Shown here one piece after another: positions 36,603 to 38,248 of a DNA stretch of 38,248 nucleotides (within the stretch, counting starts at the first letter, position 1; the number at the start of each line of letters is the position of its first letter). A model generated the notes under the pieces. That model made no database searches. It saw nothing but the letters and a program-made list of their open reading frames with translations, and was not told where the DNA came from. The stretch is taken from contig NZ_JABFNS010000090.1 in the NCBI RefSeq assembly GCF_013116825.1, positions 1-38,248 of the forward strand. The letters are read 5' to 3'. Made by a program: the position numbers and the translations under genes. This DNA comes from Myxococcus xanthus. GTDB lineage: Bacteria; Myxococcota; Myxococcia; Myxococcales; Myxococcaceae.

Positions 36603-37843
36603 GTCCCCCCGTCACCAACTCGCACACCAGCTTCGGGCCGTACACCGGCACGCCGAAGCTCATGGTGCCCGCGTTCGCCGTGGGCATTCTCTGCCTCCTG
36701 GCCACGCTGGGTGGCTTCTTCGCCACCGACGCCAAGGGTGAGACGGCGCACGCCTATCTGATTGGCTTCACCTACTGGGTGGGCATCAGCGTCGCCTTCC
36801 TCATCATGCAGGCCATCTTCCACACGGCGAAGGCCAAGTGGCTCATCGTGCTGCGCCGGACGATGGAGACGGCCTCCGCGGTGATTCCGGTGTTCTTCGT
36901 GCTGGCCCTGCCGCTGCTGGCCATGGCCGCCTACCTCTACCCCTGGTGGGAAGGCTCCGAGCTGACCAAGGGCTACTCCAGCCTGGAGCTGGAGCACCTG
37001 AGCCACAAGCAGCACGGGTACCTGAACAACCACCTCTCGTTCCCCCCTGGCGTGGGCGTTCGCCACATCATCTACTTCGGCGTGTGGACGTTCGCGGCCT
37101 GGCGGCTGCGCTCGTGGAGCCTGAAGCAGGACACCGAGGGTGGACTCGACTTCACGGTGAAGCAGCGCAAGTTCTCTCCGGGTGTGCTGCCGTTCCTTGC
37201 GCTCACCATCACGTTCGCTTCTTTCGACTGGCTGATGAGCCTCACGCCGCTCTGGCAGTCGACCATCTTCGGCGTCTATTACTTCGCCGGAAGCTTCCTG
37301 GCGGCCTTCTGCATCCTGACCATCGTCACGGTGAACGCCCAGGGCAAGGACCTCTACGGCAGCGTCGTGAAGCTGGACCACTTCCACAACCTCGGCAAGC
37401 TGATGCTCGCCTTCACCGCGTTCTGGGCCTACATCGCCTTCTCCCAGTTCATGCTGGTGTGGATCGCGAACATCCCGGAAGAGGCGCCCTGGTACGGCCT
37501 GCGCATGTTCGGCCCGTGGCGGTCGATGTCCATCGCCCTGTTCTTCCTCCACTTCCTGCTGCCCTTCGGCATCCTGCTGTCGCGCAAGCTGAAGCTGCAG
37601 CCCCGGAAGCTGGCCGTGGTGGCCGTGTACCTGCTCATCATCCACGCGGTGGACCTGTACTGGCTGGTGTGGCCGGCGCTGACCGGTGACGCGGGCCCGA
37701 CGTTCCACTGGTCGCTGCTCACGGCCTTCTTCGGAGTGGGCGGTATCGCGGTGGGCTTCGCCCTCTTCCTGGCGCGTGGCCACTACACGCTCACGGTGAA
37801 GGACCCCTACATCGCCGAGTCCTTGAGGTACGTGCAGCCATGA
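36599..37843 (+). CDS. actF: Alternative complex III, NrfD-like membrane subunit ActF
   Basis: A polytopic membrane protein of 414 aa, about ten hydrophobic segments, paralogous to ActC but shorter. Blocks include LMVPAFAVGILCLLATLGGFF, FTYWVGISVAFLIMQAIFH, FASFDWLMSLTPLWQSTIFGVYYFAGSF and FWAYIAFSQFMLVWIANIPEE, which are highly typical of ActF. It lies beside ActC and ActD in the membrane. Its ATG overlaps the actE stop and its stop overlaps the next start, both by 4 bases. Confidence 0.95.
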   Translation: MSPPVTNSHTSFGPYTGTPKLMVPAFAVGILCLLATLGGFFATDAKGETAHAYLIGFTYWVGISVAFLIMQAIFHTAKAKWLIVLRRTMETASAVIPVFFVLALPLLAMAAYLYPWWEGSELTKGYSSLELEHLSHKQHGYLNNHLSFPPGVGVRHIIYFGVWTFAAWRLRSWSLKQDTEGGLDFTVKQRKFSPGVLPFLALTITFASFDWLMSLTPLWQSTIFGVYYFAGSFLAAFCILTIVTVNAQGKDLYGSVVKLDHFHNLGKLMLAFTAFWAYIAFSQFMLVWIANIPEEAPWYGLRMFGPWRSMSIALFFLHFLLPFGILLSRKLKLQPRKLAVVAVYLLIIHAVDLYWLVWPALTGDAGPTFHWSLLTAFFGVGGIAVGFALFLARGHYTLTVKDPYIAESLRYVQP

Positions 37844-38248
37844 AGAAGACCCAGGTTGAGCTCGAGTCGCGCGTCATCGTCGGCGCGCACGGCGTGGCGG
37901 CGGAAGAAGACCACCTGGTCATGGGCAAGGTGGTGGGCGTCGGCGTGGGTGCGCTCGCCATCTTCGCGGTGGGCATCGTCTGGGCCTACACCATCCAGGT
38001 CCGGACCATGGCCGACATCCAGCCGGACGGGCCGCCGCCGCGTCCCGCGGCGATGGGCCAGTACGAGGTGGGCATCGTCAACCAGCGCCAGTTCGAGCAG
38101 GACTGGCACGCCGTGGACAAGATCAGCGGCCAGGACCAGGCGCTGCGCGCCGGCTGGGGTGACCAGCCCGGCGTGAAGCAGCACCCCGGCATCGACGCCG
38201 CGATGAAGACGGTCATCGAGCAGAAGCGCAACCCGCCCCCTGCCCCGC
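37840..38248 (+). CDS. Membrane-anchored protein downstream of actF, partial, function unknown
   Basis: A coding frame opens at ATG 37840, overlapping the actF stop as ATGA, and stays open to the window edge (136 codons seen, no stop). The product has a polar N terminus (MKKTQVELESRVIVGAHG), one membrane segment at about residues 36-51 (VGVGVGALAIFAVGIVWAYTI), then an extracytoplasmic part with a Pro-rich linker (PDGPPPRPAA) and a mixed alpha region (EVGIVNQRQFEQDWHAVDK, GIDAAMKTVIEQKRN). No heme site or copper motif is seen in this part. Its position suggests an accessory protein of alternative complex III or of a following cytochrome oxidase operon; I do not recognise the family. Confidence 0.85.
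   Translation, partial: MKKTQVELESRVIVGAHGVAAEEDHLVMGKVVGVGVGALAIFAVGIVWAYTIQVRTMADIQPDGPPPRPAAMGQYEVGIVNQRQFEQDWHAVDKISGQDQALRAGWGDQPGVKQHPGIDAAMKTVIEQKRNPPPAP

Overview
The window is about 38 kb of very GC-rich, densely packed, strongly GC3-biased bacterial DNA with almost no mobile DNA. Gene content points to a myxobacterium, most likely Myxococcaceae (Myxococcus or a close relative): a complete alternative complex III (act) operon, an aroF-trpDCFBA operon, a large CARDB-repeat surface lipoprotein, a SigX5-type ECF sigma factor with a SnoaL-like tail, and a good sigma-54 promoter. This assignment is by gene content and composition, not by a database match.

Layout. 1-6.4 kb: a membrane histidine kinase (minus), the decayed remnant of a molybdenum hydroxylase (pseudogene), the Na+/H+ antiporter nhaA, a secreted esterase-like hydrolase, then on the minus strand a VOC-family protein and the sigma factor upstream of it. 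6.4-7.7 kb: a FAD amine-oxidase/protoporphyrinogen-oxidase-like flavoprotein (minus), divergent from the tryptophan operon. 7.7-13.3 kb: aroF-trpD-trpC-trpF-trpB-trpA, tightly coupled by 4-bp overlaps and preceded by a structured leader. 13.4-20.6 kb: a putative cell-envelope cluster, namely a 1511-aa protein made of 11 CARDB-like repeats, a 549-aa secreted DUF6923-like protein behind a sigma-54 promoter candidate, and a coupled 176-aa lipoprotein of unknown function. 20.6-23.3 kb: a histidine phosphatase, convergent with trpE-trpG (minus). 23.6-29.8 kb: the ligase-associated DNA repair cluster (exonuclease, ATP-dependent ligase, DEXH helicase, PdeM phosphoesterase), extended here by a small HNH nuclease and closed by a terminator hairpin. 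30.2 kb to the end: actABCDEF for alternative complex III, followed by a membrane-anchored protein cut by the window edge.

How the parts work together. AroF plus TrpE/G and TrpD/C/F/B/A supply the first step of aromatic biosynthesis and the whole chorismate-to-tryptophan branch, split over two transcription units about 8 kb apart. The repair cluster encodes end processing, unwinding, phosphoester cleavage and ligation in one overlapping operon. ActA-F form a quinol:electron-acceptor oxidoreductase that replaces cytochrome bc1. The least understood parts are the envelope cluster at 13.4-20.6 kb, the HNH addition to the repair cluster, the structured aroF leader and the last, partial gene. No tRNA, rRNA, CRISPR array, insertion sequence or prophage was seen.
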